Below, one piece after another: positions 12,539 to 21,651 of a stretch of 64,000 bases of DNA (position 1 is its first letter; every line of letters begins with the position of its first letter). The position numbers and the translations under genes were made by a program. Location of the stretch: assembly GCA_900472675.1 (NCBI GenBank), contig UCJA01000005.1, positions 64,848-128,847 of the forward strand. Reading direction: 5' to 3'. Source of the stretch: Hyphomicrobiales bacterium (GTDB taxonomy: Bacteria > Pseudomonadota > Alphaproteobacteria > Rhizobiales > Rhizobiaceae). The notes beneath the pieces were generated by a model. It ran no database searches. It worked only from the letters and a program-made list of their open reading frames with translations, and had not been told where the DNA came from.

Positions 12539-15500
12539 CTAGGCGGCGTGCCTCTTCCAGCCGCCGAGCGCCGCCGTGGTGAATTCCTGGAAGGGCAGGG
12601 GCCGTGCGAAGGCATAGCCCTGCAGATGGTCGCAACCCAGATCCCGCAGCATGGCCGCATGCTGCATGGTTTCCACGCCCTCAGCCACCGTCTCCACACC
12701 GAGCGACCGGGCGATGTCGATGATGGAGCGAACCATTGCGCGTTCCTGGGGCGAGTTGATGATCGGGATCACCAGCTGCCGGTCGATCTTCAGCCGCTTT
12801 GGTCGCAGTTTCAGCAGCGACACGATCGAGGTATGGCCGGTGCCGAAATCGTCGATCTCCACGTCGATGCCCAGCGCCTTGATGCGCTCCAGGTTTCCCG
12901 AGGCGGATCCCTCTTCGTCGTCGAGGAAGATCGATTCGACCAGTTCGAAGCAGATTTCCCCCGGCGGAATGGCAAGATTGGTCAGCATCTCGATCAGCCT
13001 CTCGTCGTGAAGACGCTTGGAGGACACGTTGACCGAGACCTTCGGCACGACGAGCCCCTTGGCGATCCAGCGCAGCTTGTCGTTCAGCACGGTCTCGAGA
13101 ACCATGTGGTCGAGCGTGGCCGAGACGTTGAGATCGTCGGCAATCTTCAGAAACCGGTCGGGCGTCAGGTTGCCGTGCTGCGGATGGTTCCAGCGGATCA
13201 GCGCTTCCACGCCGGAAAGCTCGTTGGTGCGGGCGCTGAACTGCGGCTGGTACCAGGTCACGAATTCGCGAAGGTCGATCCCGGCCAGCAGCTCGTCTGC
13301 CGTCCGTTTGTGGGTGATGATCTCCGCCTGCAGGTTCTGTGTAAAGAATTCGTAGCGGTTGCGGCCCTGGCTCTTGGCCCGGTAGAGGGCGATATCCGCA
13401 TTGACCAGCACCCGGCGCGCATCGATCGCATAGCCGCTTGCCTGGGCAATGCCGATCGATACGCCACAGCGACAGGAAAAACCCTCGAAGCTGATCGGCT
13501 CGTACAGCTCGCTGATAATCCGCTGCGCCAGCTGCGCCGTCTCTTCGGCGCTGGAATTGCCGATCACCACGATTACGAACTCGTCGCCGCCGATCCGTGC
13601 CACCAGGTCGCTGCCGCGCACGCTGCGGGCAAGTATCTGGGAGGCATGCACCAGCATGGCGTCGCCCGCTGCATGCCCCAGCGTGTCATTGATCTGCTTG
13701 AAGCGATCGAGGTCGAGATGCAGGATCGAGAACTTCTGCCGGTCCTTGTCGCTGGATCGTGACAGGAGATCCAGCTTGATGTCCAGCTTGCGGCGATTGG
13801 CCAGCATGGTCAGCGGGTCGTGCAGCGCATTGTGCTCGATCCGGCTCTTGGCAAGCTCCAGCTCCGCGTTCTTGGCGTCCGCCTCTTCCTTGGCGGCCTT
13901 CAGCTCCGCCGTCAGCAGGGCGTCCTTGGTCACGTCGAAGGCGATCCCGATCAGCTTTCGCGTGCCGGTCCGGTCGATCTGCAGCTTCCCGAAGGAGCGG
14001 ATGTAGCGCAGCGTCCCGTCCGCCTGGGGCAGTCGCACCAGCAGCGGCTCCTCCGTGTTTCCATCCGCATAGCCCCCGGTGGCACGGGATGCGGCAGGAC
14101 GGTCCTCGGGCAGCATCAGCTCCATCCACTGCGTGTGATCCACGGTGCCGTTGTCGAAGGGGATGCCATAGAGCTGGCACATGCGCTGGTCCCAGCGCTC
14201 GAGCCCCGTCTCGATGTCCACTTCCCATATGCCGCATCCGTACGAGCCAAGCGCCAGATCGAGCTTGTTGGACAGCTCCTCCAGCTCCTGCTCGCGGTGC
14301 GACAGCTCGTCCAGCGCCAGCTCCAGCTCGGCATTCTTGATCTCGGTGGTTTCCTTGGCGTTGCGCAGCGTCTGCGTCATCGTCACGTCGGCTGTCACGT
14401 CCCAGACGATGCCGGTCGTGCGCTTGGTGCCGTCGGCGGTCTTGAACGGTGCCCCGGCCGAGCGGATGTAGCGATAGCCGCCGTCCGGCCCGCTGACCCG
14501 GTAGGTCTCCGAGCTCGGCGCCCCGGTCCAGGTGCAGGAGAACACATGTGCTTCCGCAACCGCCCGGTCTTCCGGCACGATCGCCGCCAGCCAGTCTTCC
14601 ATCCGGTTTCCGGAGGCGACCGTGCTGCCGTGCAGGCGCGCCGCGCGTTCGTCCCAATAGAGCGAATGGCCGTCCCCGGTGATCTCCCATATGCCGATGC
14701 TGGAAGCCTCCATCGCCAGGTTGAACCTTTGCGATAACTCCAGCAGCTTTGTCTCGCGCGCCTTGAGCTCGGTGATGTTGCCATTGCGCTGGGTGATCAG
14801 CGCGCTGACCATGAAGACCGGCGCAACGATGGACAGCGCCGCAAACAGGAGCGCCAGCCGGAACTGCATCTGCCCGGGTGGCACCTCGTCCCAGCCGTTG
14901 CGCGGCGCCGCCAGCAGATACCAGACGCCGCCCTTGACGGGCACCGACCAGCGAAGCGGCTGGCGGTCCTGGATGGTGTCGTCGCCGAGGAAGGCCAGAT
15001 GTTCCGGCAGGTTCGCATCCTTGACCGCGATATCCAGCCAGTTGACGTTGATCTCGCCGTCGCGGCTGTTGCTGCTCGGTTGTTCGGTCGTGTCGAGAAG
15101 TCTTTGGGTGCTGACCATCGCCGTGATGGCACCCCAGACCGGCGCATCGTCTGCCTCCGAGACCCGTACCGGCACCACCAGCGTCACATGCTCGTCCTGC
15201 GTCCCCGTGATCACGGAAACGCGGTTGCGGTCGCCGACTGCCCGAAGGTCAGTCTTCAGCCGGGCAAGGTCGACACCATCCTGCACTCCGTTGCCGGCAG
15301 CCGAAAGCTCCGCCGGGCGGGCAACGATCGTCTGCAGCTCGAAATTAGGAGCAATGCCGAACAGGGTGATATCGGGGCGCGTTTCCAGGATGGAACCAAC
15401 GGCGTGCCGTACGTGGTCGAGCTCGAACCCTGCATCCACGGACAGCGCATGCGCCAGTGATTCGCCTGCCGCGAAATCGCCCTCCATCTGGCGTGTCAGG

Positions 15501-15703
15501 CGGCGTGCAAGCATGCCACCGGTTTCCTCCGCCGTCGCCCGCAACTGGGCGTGATGGCGCTCCGTATTGCGTGCATCGAGCGAAACGGCAATCGCCGTCA
15601 CGGCGAGCGCGATCATCAAGGCAGCTGCAGGAGGAAGGTTCGATCGGTCCAGGGCGAGGATGGTATTGAGGGGGAACCGAAGCCAGTTTTTGAATGCGGG
15701 CAT
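12539..15703 (-). CDS. CHASE-PAS-PAS-GGDEF-EAL cyclic di-GMP protein
   Basis: A 1054-residue inner-membrane signalling protein. A first membrane segment lies at about 25-42, then a periplasmic CHASE-like sensor (about 80-260), a second segment (about 281-302), two PAS domains (about 325-440 and 475-595) joined by coiled coil, GGDEF and EAL. The cyclase motif is intact at 705-709, with an RGSD inhibitory I-site at 696-699 exactly five residues before it. The EAL domain has EAL at 833-835, the Asn of VNVSS, the Glu of ELVES, DDFGTG (951-956), LKIDRQ and AEGVET, so phosphodiesterase activity is also possible. Net direction cannot be read from sequence. Transcribed alone, divergently from a DUF1344 gene. 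Confidence 0.93.
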   Translation of the reverse strand: MPAFKNWLRFPLNTILALDRSNLPPAAALMIALAVTAIAVSLDARNTERHHAQLRATAEETGGMLARRLTRQMEGDFAAGESLAHALSVDAGFELDHVRHAVGSILETRPDITLFGIAPNFELQTIVARPAELSAAGNGVQDGVDLARLKTDLRAVGDRNRVSVITGTQDEHVTLVVPVRVSEADDAPVWGAITAMVSTQRLLDTTEQPSSNSRDGEINVNWLDIAVKDANLPEHLAFLGDDTIQDRQPLRWSVPVKGGVWYLLAAPRNGWDEVPPGQMQFRLALLFAALSIVAPVFMVSALITQRNGNITELKARETKLLELSQRFNLAMEASSIGIWEITGDGHSLYWDERAARLHGSTVASGNRMEDWLAAIVPEDRAVAEAHVFSCTWTGAPSSETYRVSGPDGGYRYIRSAGAPFKTADGTKRTTGIVWDVTADVTMTQTLRNAKETTEIKNAELELALDELSHREQELEELSNKLDLALGSYGCGIWEVDIETGLERWDQRMCQLYGIPFDNGTVDHTQWMELMLPEDRPAASRATGGYADGNTEEPLLVRLPQADGTLRYIRSFGKLQIDRTGTRKLIGIAFDVTKDALLTAELKAAKEEADAKNAELELAKSRIEHNALHDPLTMLANRRKLDIKLDLLSRSSDKDRQKFSILHLDLDRFKQINDTLGHAAGDAMLVHASQILARSVRGSDLVARIGGDEFVIVVIGNSSAEETAQLAQRIISELYEPISFEGFSCRCGVSIGIAQASGYAIDARRVLVNADIALYRAKSQGRNRYEFFTQNLQAEIITHKRTADELLAGIDLREFVTWYQPQFSARTNELSGVEALIRWNHPQHGNLTPDRFLKIADDLNVSATLDHMVLETVLNDKLRWIAKGLVVPKVSVNVSSKRLHDERLIEMLTNLAIPPGEICFELVESIFLDDEEGSASGNLERIKALGIDVEIDDFGTGHTSIVSLLKLRPKRLKIDRQLVIPIINSPQERAMVRSIIDIARSLGVETVAEGVETMQHAAMLRDLGCDHLQGYAFARPLPFQEFTTAALGGWKRHAA

Positions 15704-15994
15704 CTTTTCCCGTTAACTCCTGTGACACTCGCCATAGTGTTAAAGACTGCGTGTTAATTTCCCCTTGACCCAGTCATCGCAATGTTAACGGATGAGAACT
15801 GACAGAAATACTTTTAATATCGGGAAACTATACCAGCCGATTATGGCCAGAAGTGTTGCAGACCTCGATTATGGTTAATAATCAGAGGATTACTTATACC
15901 GAAAATGTCACGCCCGCGGGCGATTTTCGCCACATTCGAGAGGCTATCCTTGCGTCGAAACAGAACACCTCCGACCGCTTCAAAGGCTCAGACC

Positions 15995-16255
15995 ATGCGT
16001 ATTCTCATCGCTGCGTTACTCGCCACCGCCAGCATCTTCTCGCCGCTCAATACCTGGGCGCAGAGTGCTGACATCGAAGCAACGATCAAGACGATCGACG
16101 TCAAGTCGATGAGCCTCACGCTTGACGACGGCAAGGTCTATAAGGTTCCGGAGGAATTCAATTTCGAAGGCCTGAAGGCAGGCGTCAAGGTGCTGGTCTT
16201 CTTCACCGTGGTCGATGGCAACCGCGTCGTCGACGATCTGCAGATCGTCCAGTAG
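15995..16255 (+). CDS. Small exported DUF1344 protein
   Basis: An 86-residue protein with a clear signal peptide (MRILIAALLATASIF..., cleavage likely after NTWA-Q near residue 24), followed by a short beta-rich domain: IEATIKTIDVKSMSLTLDDG, then YKVPEEFNFEGLKAGVKV. This is the DUF1344 pattern, common in rhizobia and of unknown function, presumably periplasmic. I chose the ATG at 15995 because it begins the signal peptide; upstream in-frame codons give an unlikely Arg-rich extension. It lies 291 bases from the divergent GGDEF/EAL gene and is convergent with the phosphatase gene. Confidence 0.8.
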   Translation: MRILIAALLATASIFSPLNTWAQSADIEATIKTIDVKSMSLTLDDGKVYKVPEEFNFEGLKAGVKVLVFFTVVDGNRVVDDLQIVQ

Positions 16256-16285
16256 ATCAGGGTAGGGACCGCTAAAGCGTTCCCG

Positions 16286-16876
16286 TCAGTCGATCCAATC
16301 CAAGCGGCCATCCTCGGTATCGATGGCCAGAATTTTATCCTGGGGAATAGGCAGTTCGGCTGCCTCGCTGGTGTTGATGCCGCCGATCAGGCGAAACAGC
16401 GAACGGATCACGCCACCATGGCTGACCGTAATCGCCGGCCCTTCCAGAGACTGGAACCAGGCGCCGATCCGCCAGCTCAGGATCTCGTAGCTTTCGGCAG
16501 ACGGTCCCGGCGGAATGAAGCTCCACTTGTCCGCAGATCTAGCCTTCACCTTGTCCGGCGCAACCGCGCGAACTTCCTTCAGCGTCTGGCCTTCCCAGTC
16601 ACCGAAAGACACTTCCACCAGCCGGTCGTCGGTGCGGTAGTCGAGCGGATCGAGCCCCATCGCCTGGCGCAGGATCTGCATCGTCTCGCGCGTCCGCGAC
16701 AGGGGGCTTGCGATAAAGCTGAAATCCTCGCCGGCGCCCACCAGACGCCGCATGGTCTCGCCGTTCCGGGCGGCCTGGGCACGCCCCGTATCGTTGAGCG
16801 GAATATCCTTCTGGCCCTGGAGACGCCGTTCGGCGTTCCAGTCGGTCTGGCCGTGGCGGATCACATAAAGGAGCAC
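16286..16876 (-). CDS. Histidine phosphatase (phosphoglycerate mutase-like) family protein
   Basis: A 196-residue enzyme of the branch that uses a phosphohistidine intermediate. The catalytic RHG motif is in YVIRHGQTDWNAERRLQGQ (His 8), with a second conserved His in ITVSHGGVIRS and the Arg in SPLSRTRETM. It lacks the insertions of true cofactor-dependent glycolytic mutase, so it is more likely a small-molecule phosphatase; the substrate is unknown. It starts 19 bases after the fabI stop and is probably co-transcribed with it. Confidence 0.88.
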   Translation of the reverse strand: MLLYVIRHGQTDWNAERRLQGQKDIPLNDTGRAQAARNGETMRRLVGAGEDFSFIASPLSRTRETMQILRQAMGLDPLDYRTDDRLVEVSFGDWEGQTLKEVRAVAPDKVKARSADKWSFIPPGPSAESYEILSWRIGAWFQSLEGPAITVSHGGVIRSLFRLIGGINTSEAAELPIPQDKILAIDTEDGRLDWID

Positions 16877-16895
16877 GACGACCTGCCCGTTGCGA

Positions 16896-17714
16896 TCAGT
16901 CCTTGACCACCGAGATGTCCGGCGCGTCGACGGCCTTCATGCCGACGACATGGTAGCCGCTGTCGGCATGGTGCACTTCGCCTGTTACGGAACGGGACAG
17001 GTCGGAGAGCATATAGAGGCCCACATCGCCCACATCCTCGATCGTGACGGTACGGCGCAGCGGTGCGTTGTACTCGTTCCACTTGAGGATGTAGCGGAAA
17101 TCGCCGATGCCGGAGGCCGCCAGCGTCTTGATCGGACCAGCGGAAATGGCGTTGACGCGGATGTTCTTCGGGCCGAGGTCGACCGCCAGATACTTCACGC
17201 TCGCTTCGAGTGCAGCCTTGGCAACACCCATCACGTTGTAGTTCGGCATGACCTTTTCGGCACCGTAATAGGTGAGGGTCAGCATCGAGCCGCCGTCGGT
17301 CATCAGCTTCTCCGCCCGGCGGGCAGCCGAGGTGAAGGAATAGACCGAGATCAGCATCGTCTTGGAAAAGTTGTCGGGCGTCGTGTCGATGTAGCGGCCT
17401 GTCAGCTCGTCCTTGTCGGAGAAACCGATCGCATGCACGAAGAAGTCGATCTTGCCCCAATGCTTCTCGAGGTTGCTGAAAACCTCGTCCACGGTTGCCT
17501 CGTCGGACACGTCGCAATGGCCTGCCATGAAGGCGCCGATTTCGGCAGCCAGCGGCTCTACCCGCTTCTTCAGCGCATCGCCCTGGTAGGTGAGAGCGAT
17601 CTCTCCCCCTTGGGCGTGAATGGCCTTGGCAATGCCCCATGCGATGGAGCGATTGTTGGCGACACCCATGATGATGCCGCGTTTGCCTGCCATGAGGCCG
17701 GAAGCCTGAACCAT
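16896..17714 (-). CDS. fabI: Enoyl-[acyl-carrier-protein] reductase (NADH) FabI
   Basis: Reduces trans-2-enoyl-ACP in the last step of each fatty-acid elongation cycle; target of triclosan in other bacteria. The 272 residues form an atypical short-chain dehydrogenase: a nucleotide-binding start GKRGIIMGVANNRSIAWGIA and the FabI active site Y159-x6-K166 in NYNVMGVAK, with Y149/Y150 upstream. Length is as expected (about 262-272). It heads a two-gene unit with the histidine phosphatase. A promoter should lie in the 153 bases separating it from the DnaJ-class gene. Confidence 0.96.
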   Translation of the reverse strand: MVQASGLMAGKRGIIMGVANNRSIAWGIAKAIHAQGGEIALTYQGDALKKRVEPLAAEIGAFMAGHCDVSDEATVDEVFSNLEKHWGKIDFFVHAIGFSDKDELTGRYIDTTPDNFSKTMLISVYSFTSAARRAEKLMTDGGSMLTLTYYGAEKVMPNYNVMGVAKAALEASVKYLAVDLGPKNIRVNAISAGPIKTLAASGIGDFRYILKWNEYNAPLRRTVTIEDVGDVGLYMLSDLSRSVTGEVHHADSGYHVVGMKAVDAPDISVVKD

Positions 17715-17867
17715 TCTGCGTCCCCTAGAACTCGATGAACGATGCCTATGGCATAGGCAGCCAGCCTGTTCAAGCTAAGCCAGATCATCTCATGTAAGTG
17801 CTGGTAACAAAGGGTGCTTAGCGGCCGAAGCCGCTGTGTCCTGGATGTCCAGGCGGGAGGCAAGCAA

Positions 17868-19100
17868 TCAGAGATAGAGGCCGTGCCGCATATGCCGCAT
17901 CAGGTCGGTCACCTTCTGGTCCGGCTTCTCCCACAGGAGAATGCGCAGCTCGACGATCAGGTCGCCGCGTGCGTCGTCGTCCGTATGAAGGCCGAGGCCC
18001 TCGAGACGGATTGTCTGGTCCGATCCCGACCACGCCGGAATGACCACCTGACGGCTCCCGTCGAGCGTGTCCAGCGCCACTTCCGTGCCGAGCACCGCAT
18101 CTTCGAGGGACACGGAGAGGGAGGTATGGATGTGGTAGCCGTCGAGGCGGTATTGCGCGTCCCGGGCAAGCTTCAGATTGACCAGAAGGTCGCCCTGCTT
18201 CATCTGCGGAACCTTGAGGCCCTGGCCCTTCAGCCGCACCACCTGTCCTTCCGTCATGCCCCGCTCCAGCGGCACCCGAACCTCGCGTTCATCGGCAAGC
18301 TTTACGGTCACCGTATTCTGCTGCAGGAGATCGGCGATCGTCACCGTGGTATCGACGGAGAGATCCGGCGCCTTCTCAGGGATAACCGTGGTGCCGCGGA
18401 TGCGGCGCACCAGCGAGGCGATGAGGTCGACGGCAAGAGCCGGCAGCGGCTTGTTGTCGACGCTGTCGAAATGGTCGGCGCTCGCACCGGAAGCGCCGGC
18501 ACTGCCGGCGTTTGGTCCGGCAGCGGCACCAGGGGCTGCAGCGGAAGCGGTATTGGCTGAGGCGGAAGCCGAGTTCGCTGCGGCCGTATCGGCACGCGGT
18601 GCGCTTTCAGATGTCCGGGCCGGCTCCCCGGGCTTTGCCTGGGTATCGGTCCCCGATCCGAAGATACGCTCGATGATGTCGTCGGCGACGTTGCCGGCTG
18701 CGCCGGAAGCGGAGGCAGTCTCGTCACGCGTGGTAGACTGGGCACCTGGGCTGGCAGCGGCATTTGCCTGGGCACGGCGGGCATTGGCCCGCGCCAGCTC
18801 TTCCATGATCTTTTCGGCATTGGCTTGCGCTGCCCGGGCGCGCTCGGCCTGCTGCCGTGCGTTTTCCCGCTGCTCCATAATGGTCTGCTGCTTGTCGGCT
18901 GCACGGTCGTAGCGGCTGCGCCGTACCGGATCCTTCAACAGCTCATAGGCCTGGCCCACTTCCGCGAAGCGTTCGCCGGCACCCGGATCGTCCTGGTTAT
19001 GGTCGGGGTGAACGCTCTTGGCCTTGGTGCGCCAGGCTGCCTTGATCTCTCTGACGTCGGCGTTGCGTTTGACGCCAAGAAGGGAATACGGATCGCGCAT
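17868..19100 (-). CDS. DnaJ-class (CbpA-like) co-chaperone
   Basis: A 410-residue J-domain protein. The J domain spans about residues 3-66 with the HPD motif in SVHPDHNQDDPG. Next comes a charged stretch rich in Gln/Ala/Arg, probably a coiled coil (about 70-130), a long Ala/Ser/Gly/Pro-rich low-complexity linker (about 130-255), and a DnaJ C-terminal substrate-binding domain (about 280-405). The zinc-finger repeats (CxxCxGxG) of true DnaJ are absent, making it a type II/CbpA-like partner of DnaK. The start MRDPYSLLG fits the family; an upstream frame extends further without similarity. A possible stress-sigma promoter lies upstream. Confidence 0.88.
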   Translation of the reverse strand: MRDPYSLLGVKRNADVREIKAAWRTKAKSVHPDHNQDDPGAGERFAEVGQAYELLKDPVRRSRYDRAADKQQTIMEQRENARQQAERARAAQANAEKIMEELARANARRAQANAAASPGAQSTTRDETASASGAAGNVADDIIERIFGSGTDTQAKPGEPARTSESAPRADTAAANSASASANTASAAAPGAAAGPNAGSAGASGASADHFDSVDNKPLPALAVDLIASLVRRIRGTTVIPEKAPDLSVDTTVTIADLLQQNTVTVKLADEREVRVPLERGMTEGQVVRLKGQGLKVPQMKQGDLLVNLKLARDAQYRLDGYHIHTSLSVSLEDAVLGTEVALDTLDGSRQVVIPAWSGSDQTIRLEGLGLHTDDDARGDLIVELRILLWEKPDQKVTDLMRHMRHGLYL

Positions 19101-19163
19101 CTCAGGACCACCGGTGAGCTTGGGCGGGGTCCGGCTAATCCCTGACCTCCCCATTTTCGACAC

Positions 19164-19189
19164 AACTCTCACAACCGCGCGCTGGTTCC
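19164..19189 (-). promoter_or_regulatory. Possible EcfG-type stress promoter of the DnaJ-class gene
   Basis: On the minus strand GGAAC (19185-19189) is followed after 17 bases by AGTT (19164-19167). This matches the alphaproteobacterial general-stress consensus GGAAC-N16/17-cGTT except for the first base of the -10 element. It would place the transcription start about 55 bases before the ATG at 19100. A co-chaperone is a plausible target, but one match of this length could be chance. Confidence 0.35.
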
Positions 19190-19297
19190 TCATGCCCCGG
19201 CGTCTGGTCGATCACTCGGGTACGAGGCTAAGGGCGAACTGCTGAATCAGTGGTTACAATGCCGATTACGCCGGGGGTTAAGGTAAACAAACTCCTT

Positions 19298-19744
19298 TTA
19301 TTGCCGGTCGAAGGCCGTCAAAAGCCAGTCGCCGCCCTCGGTCAGGCAGGCCTGTCCGGAAAACATGGCAATGCCCTCGTAGGAATGGCGGGTGGTGGTA
19401 AAGGCGCGGCAGACATGACCCTGGTCCTTGGCCTCCCGAATGGAGGACACAACGCCGGCACTACCGGTCGCGGTATTGGCCCACGGCACGGGGGCAGCGC
19501 CCACCTTGGCGAGATCTGCGGACGTCACGGCATTGCGAACTGTGGCTTCGTCCGAAACCGTCGTGCCGGATTGGGCCTTGTTCTGCACGGAGCCTGTCGA
19601 GATGCGGTCGACCTTGTCGCCTCCAAACAGATCCATGCTGCTGGTGCAGCCGGAAAGGGAGACGCAACCGATGGCAGCCGCGGCGTGGATAAGGCTGCGG
19701 ATGGACAAGGGCTTGCGGCTCTGCGACGTTATTACTGGTACCAC
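19298..19744 (-). CDS. Lipoprotein, RT0821/Lpp0805-like surface antigen family
   Basis: A 148-residue predicted lipoprotein. A hydrophobic signal segment (about 18-32) ends in the lipobox LSGC (Cys about 33), giving an exported, lipid-anchored protein. The C-terminal part ([26 protein letters not shown]...GDWLL) has the Cys pair and pattern I associate with the RT0821/Lpp0805 surface-protein family of alphaproteobacteria, function unknown. The only good in-frame start is GTG at 19744. It is divergent from pdxH, sharing a 62-base promoter region. Confidence 0.72.
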   Translation of the reverse strand: MVPVITSQSRKPLSIRSLIHAAAAIGCVSLSGCTSSMDLFGGDKVDRISTGSVQNKAQSGTTVSDEATVRNAVTSADLAKVGAAPVPWANTATGSAGVVSSIREAKDQGHVCRAFTTTRHSYEGIAMFSGQACLTEGGDWLLTAFDRQ

Positions 19745-19806
19745 CTTTTGTCCTGTCCGGTAAGAAGAGCGGGCAACGAGATCACTTCGGGAGTATTTTA
19801 GCTAAT

Positions 19807-20427
19807 ATGACTGTAACCGGGTTAATAAGCGGTGACTTTACCGAGCAGAGCGAGCCATTTGGCCTCTTTGGCGCGTGGCTAAAGGAGGCCGAGGCCAGCG
19901 AAATCAACGATCCCTCGGCGGTGGCCCTGGCGAGCGTGGACGAGCATGGTCTTCCCAATGTGCGCATGGTCCTTCTCAAGGGCTACGACGAGCGTGGTTT
20001 CGTGTTTTACACGAACTTCGAGAGCCAGAAGGGTACTGAAATCCTCGGCCAGAAGAAGGCGGCCATGTGCTTCCACTGGAAGTCGCTGCGTCGCCAGGTT
20101 CGCCTGCGCGGCGAGGTTGAAGTCGTCAGCAACGAAGAGGCCGACGCCTACTACGCCTCGCGCCCACGCGGCAGCCGGATTGGCGCCTGGGCCTCCAAGC
20201 AGTCGCGCCCGCTGGAAGGCCGTTTCGCGTTGGAAAAGTCGGTCGCCGAATACACCGCCCGCTACCCGATCGGCGACATTCCGCGTCCGCCCCACTGGAG
20301 CGGGTTCCGCATCAAGCCGCTGACGATCGAATTCTGGCACGACCGGCCGTTCCGCCTGCATGACCGGGTGGAGTTTCGCCGCGAGACGCCGGACGGCGCC
20401 TGGGAAAAGGTGCGCATGTACCCTTGA
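19807..20427 (+). CDS. pdxH: Pyridoxamine/pyridoxine 5'-phosphate oxidase
   Basis: FMN-dependent enzyme making pyridoxal 5'-phosphate. The 206 residues show the family blocks [20 protein letters not shown] (FMN binding), [27 protein letters not shown], and the C-terminal signature with [13 protein letters not shown] and the terminal YP. Length is normal. Monocistronic on the plus strand, between a divergent lipoprotein gene and a convergent deacetylase gene. Confidence 0.95.
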   Translation: MTVTGLISGDFTEQSEPFGLFGAWLKEAEASEINDPSAVALASVDEHGLPNVRMVLLKGYDERGFVFYTNFESQKGTEILGQKKAAMCFHWKSLRRQVRLRGEVEVVSNEEADAYYASRPRGSRIGAWASKQSRPLEGRFALEKSVAEYTARYPIGDIPRPPHWSGFRIKPLTIEFWHDRPFRLHDRVEFRRETPDGAWEKVRMYP

Positions 20428-20442
20428 GCGGGTGCCTGCGGT

Positions 20443-21507
20443 CTAGCGGCTGAGCTTGAACGGAATGCCGGAGGCGAGCGCCGAGACATAGCGCGGCTGC
20501 TGGAACAGCCCGTTGAGCGAAATGCGGGGGAGGGCGGTCAGCCGCTGGAGATCGCTAGGCTGAAGCGTCCCCGGGCGGGTCGTCACGCCGATCCCAAGCC
20601 CCAGCTCCCGCGCCATCCTCTGGTCGCGCGCGCAGATCGCCTCGGGCGTACCATAGGGGTAGGCGATCGAGACCGGGCGCTCCCCGGTCAGCTCTGCCAG
20701 ATAGTTGGCCGATTGCTGCATCTCGTCGCGCGCTGCCTCGGGCGAAAGCCTGGCAAGCGCCCGGTGGCTCACCGTATGGGCCCCGAAGTCGACGAGCGGA
20801 TGGGCATGGAGCGCCTGCAACTCGTCCGGCGCCATGGTGAGATCCGCGGTGATCGTCAGCGGATCGATGCCATGCCGCCGCGCTAGCGCATCGATGCGGG
20901 CAACGGCCTCGGCTTCCTCGCCGCTGCGGACGAAGTGGGCAAACTTGTGGAAGGCTGCGCGTCGCTGCGGCGTGCTGTGGAGCGGGATCACGGTCTCGTC
21001 GCGACCATCGCCGAAATCGAAGCGGATCTCGCGCCCGGCGCCTAAAACCTCGGCCAACACCTCCCACCACAGCGTGTTCTGCCGCTCGGCAAAGCCACGG
21101 GCGACGAAAATGGTGAAGGGCACGTCATGCGCGGCAAACACCGGCAGCGCATGGTCCGCATTGTTGCGGTAGGCATCGTCCAGCGTAAAGGCGGCAAACG
21201 GCCGCTGCGAAGGCTCGGCCAGGCGCGCAGGCACCTCGGAAAGGGCGACGAAGTCGTAACCGTCTTGGACAAGCTGGCGAATCGCCGCGTCCAGAAACTC
21301 CGGCGTGATCTCCAGATGAAGGTTGGGTTCGAACGGGCGGGGCCGGTGCGGCCGCACGTGGTGCAGCGTAAAGATCGCGCCGCGGCCACGCGCTTGGGGC
21401 ATCAGTCCTGCATAGGCAAGCATGGCAGAGACCTGCAGGCCGCCGGCCATCGCCCGCCGCCGCATGGTTTGCCGCAGAAATGCCGTCAGCCTTGCCCCAG
21501 TCCCCAC
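20443..21507 (-). CDS. Polysaccharide deacetylase (NodB-homology) family protein
   Basis: A 354-residue protein with a carbohydrate esterase family 4 domain. The motif 1 aspartates are in FTLDDAYRNNADHA (about residue 110), the metal-binding H-x3-H in GAHTVSHRALARLS, and motif 3 in IAYPYGTPEAI. The insertion between motifs 1 and 2 (about 150-220) is typical of larger rhizobial members rather than of NodB itself. There is no clear signal peptide, though the N-terminus is basic. The start is GTG at 21507 with AGGTGG just before it; Met at 21465 is an alternative. Likely substrate is an N- or O-acetylated surface polysaccharide, not deducible here. Confidence 0.85.
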   Translation of the reverse strand: MGTGARLTAFLRQTMRRRAMAGGLQVSAMLAYAGLMPQARGRGAIFTLHHVRPHRPRPFEPNLHLEITPEFLDAAIRQLVQDGYDFVALSEVPARLAEPSQRPFAAFTLDDAYRNNADHALPVFAAHDVPFTIFVARGFAERQNTLWWEVLAEVLGAGREIRFDFGDGRDETVIPLHSTPQRRAAFHKFAHFVRSGEEAEAVARIDALARRHGIDPLTITADLTMAPDELQALHAHPLVDFGAHTVSHRALARLSPEAARDEMQQSANYLAELTGERPVSIAYPYGTPEAICARDQRMARELGLGIGVTTRPGTLQPSDLQRLTALPRISLNGLFQQPRYVSALASGIPFKLSR

Positions 21508-21651
21508 GCCACCTAGCCCGATTAACCCTTGGCCGCGAACCTACCCGTCACCGGTTAAACCTTGCTGAAGAGGGGCTTGGTCGATCTGGATCGGATCAGA
21601 ACCTGTTTTGGGCGCAGGCAGACAGCTCGTGCCCGCACAGGTCCTCAGCCG

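Noticed and set aside
18460..18860. Repetitive sequence in the DnaJ-class gene as a separate repeat element
   Set aside because: It is the in-frame Ala/Ser/Gly/Pro-rich linker of the protein; codons vary and the frame is intact.
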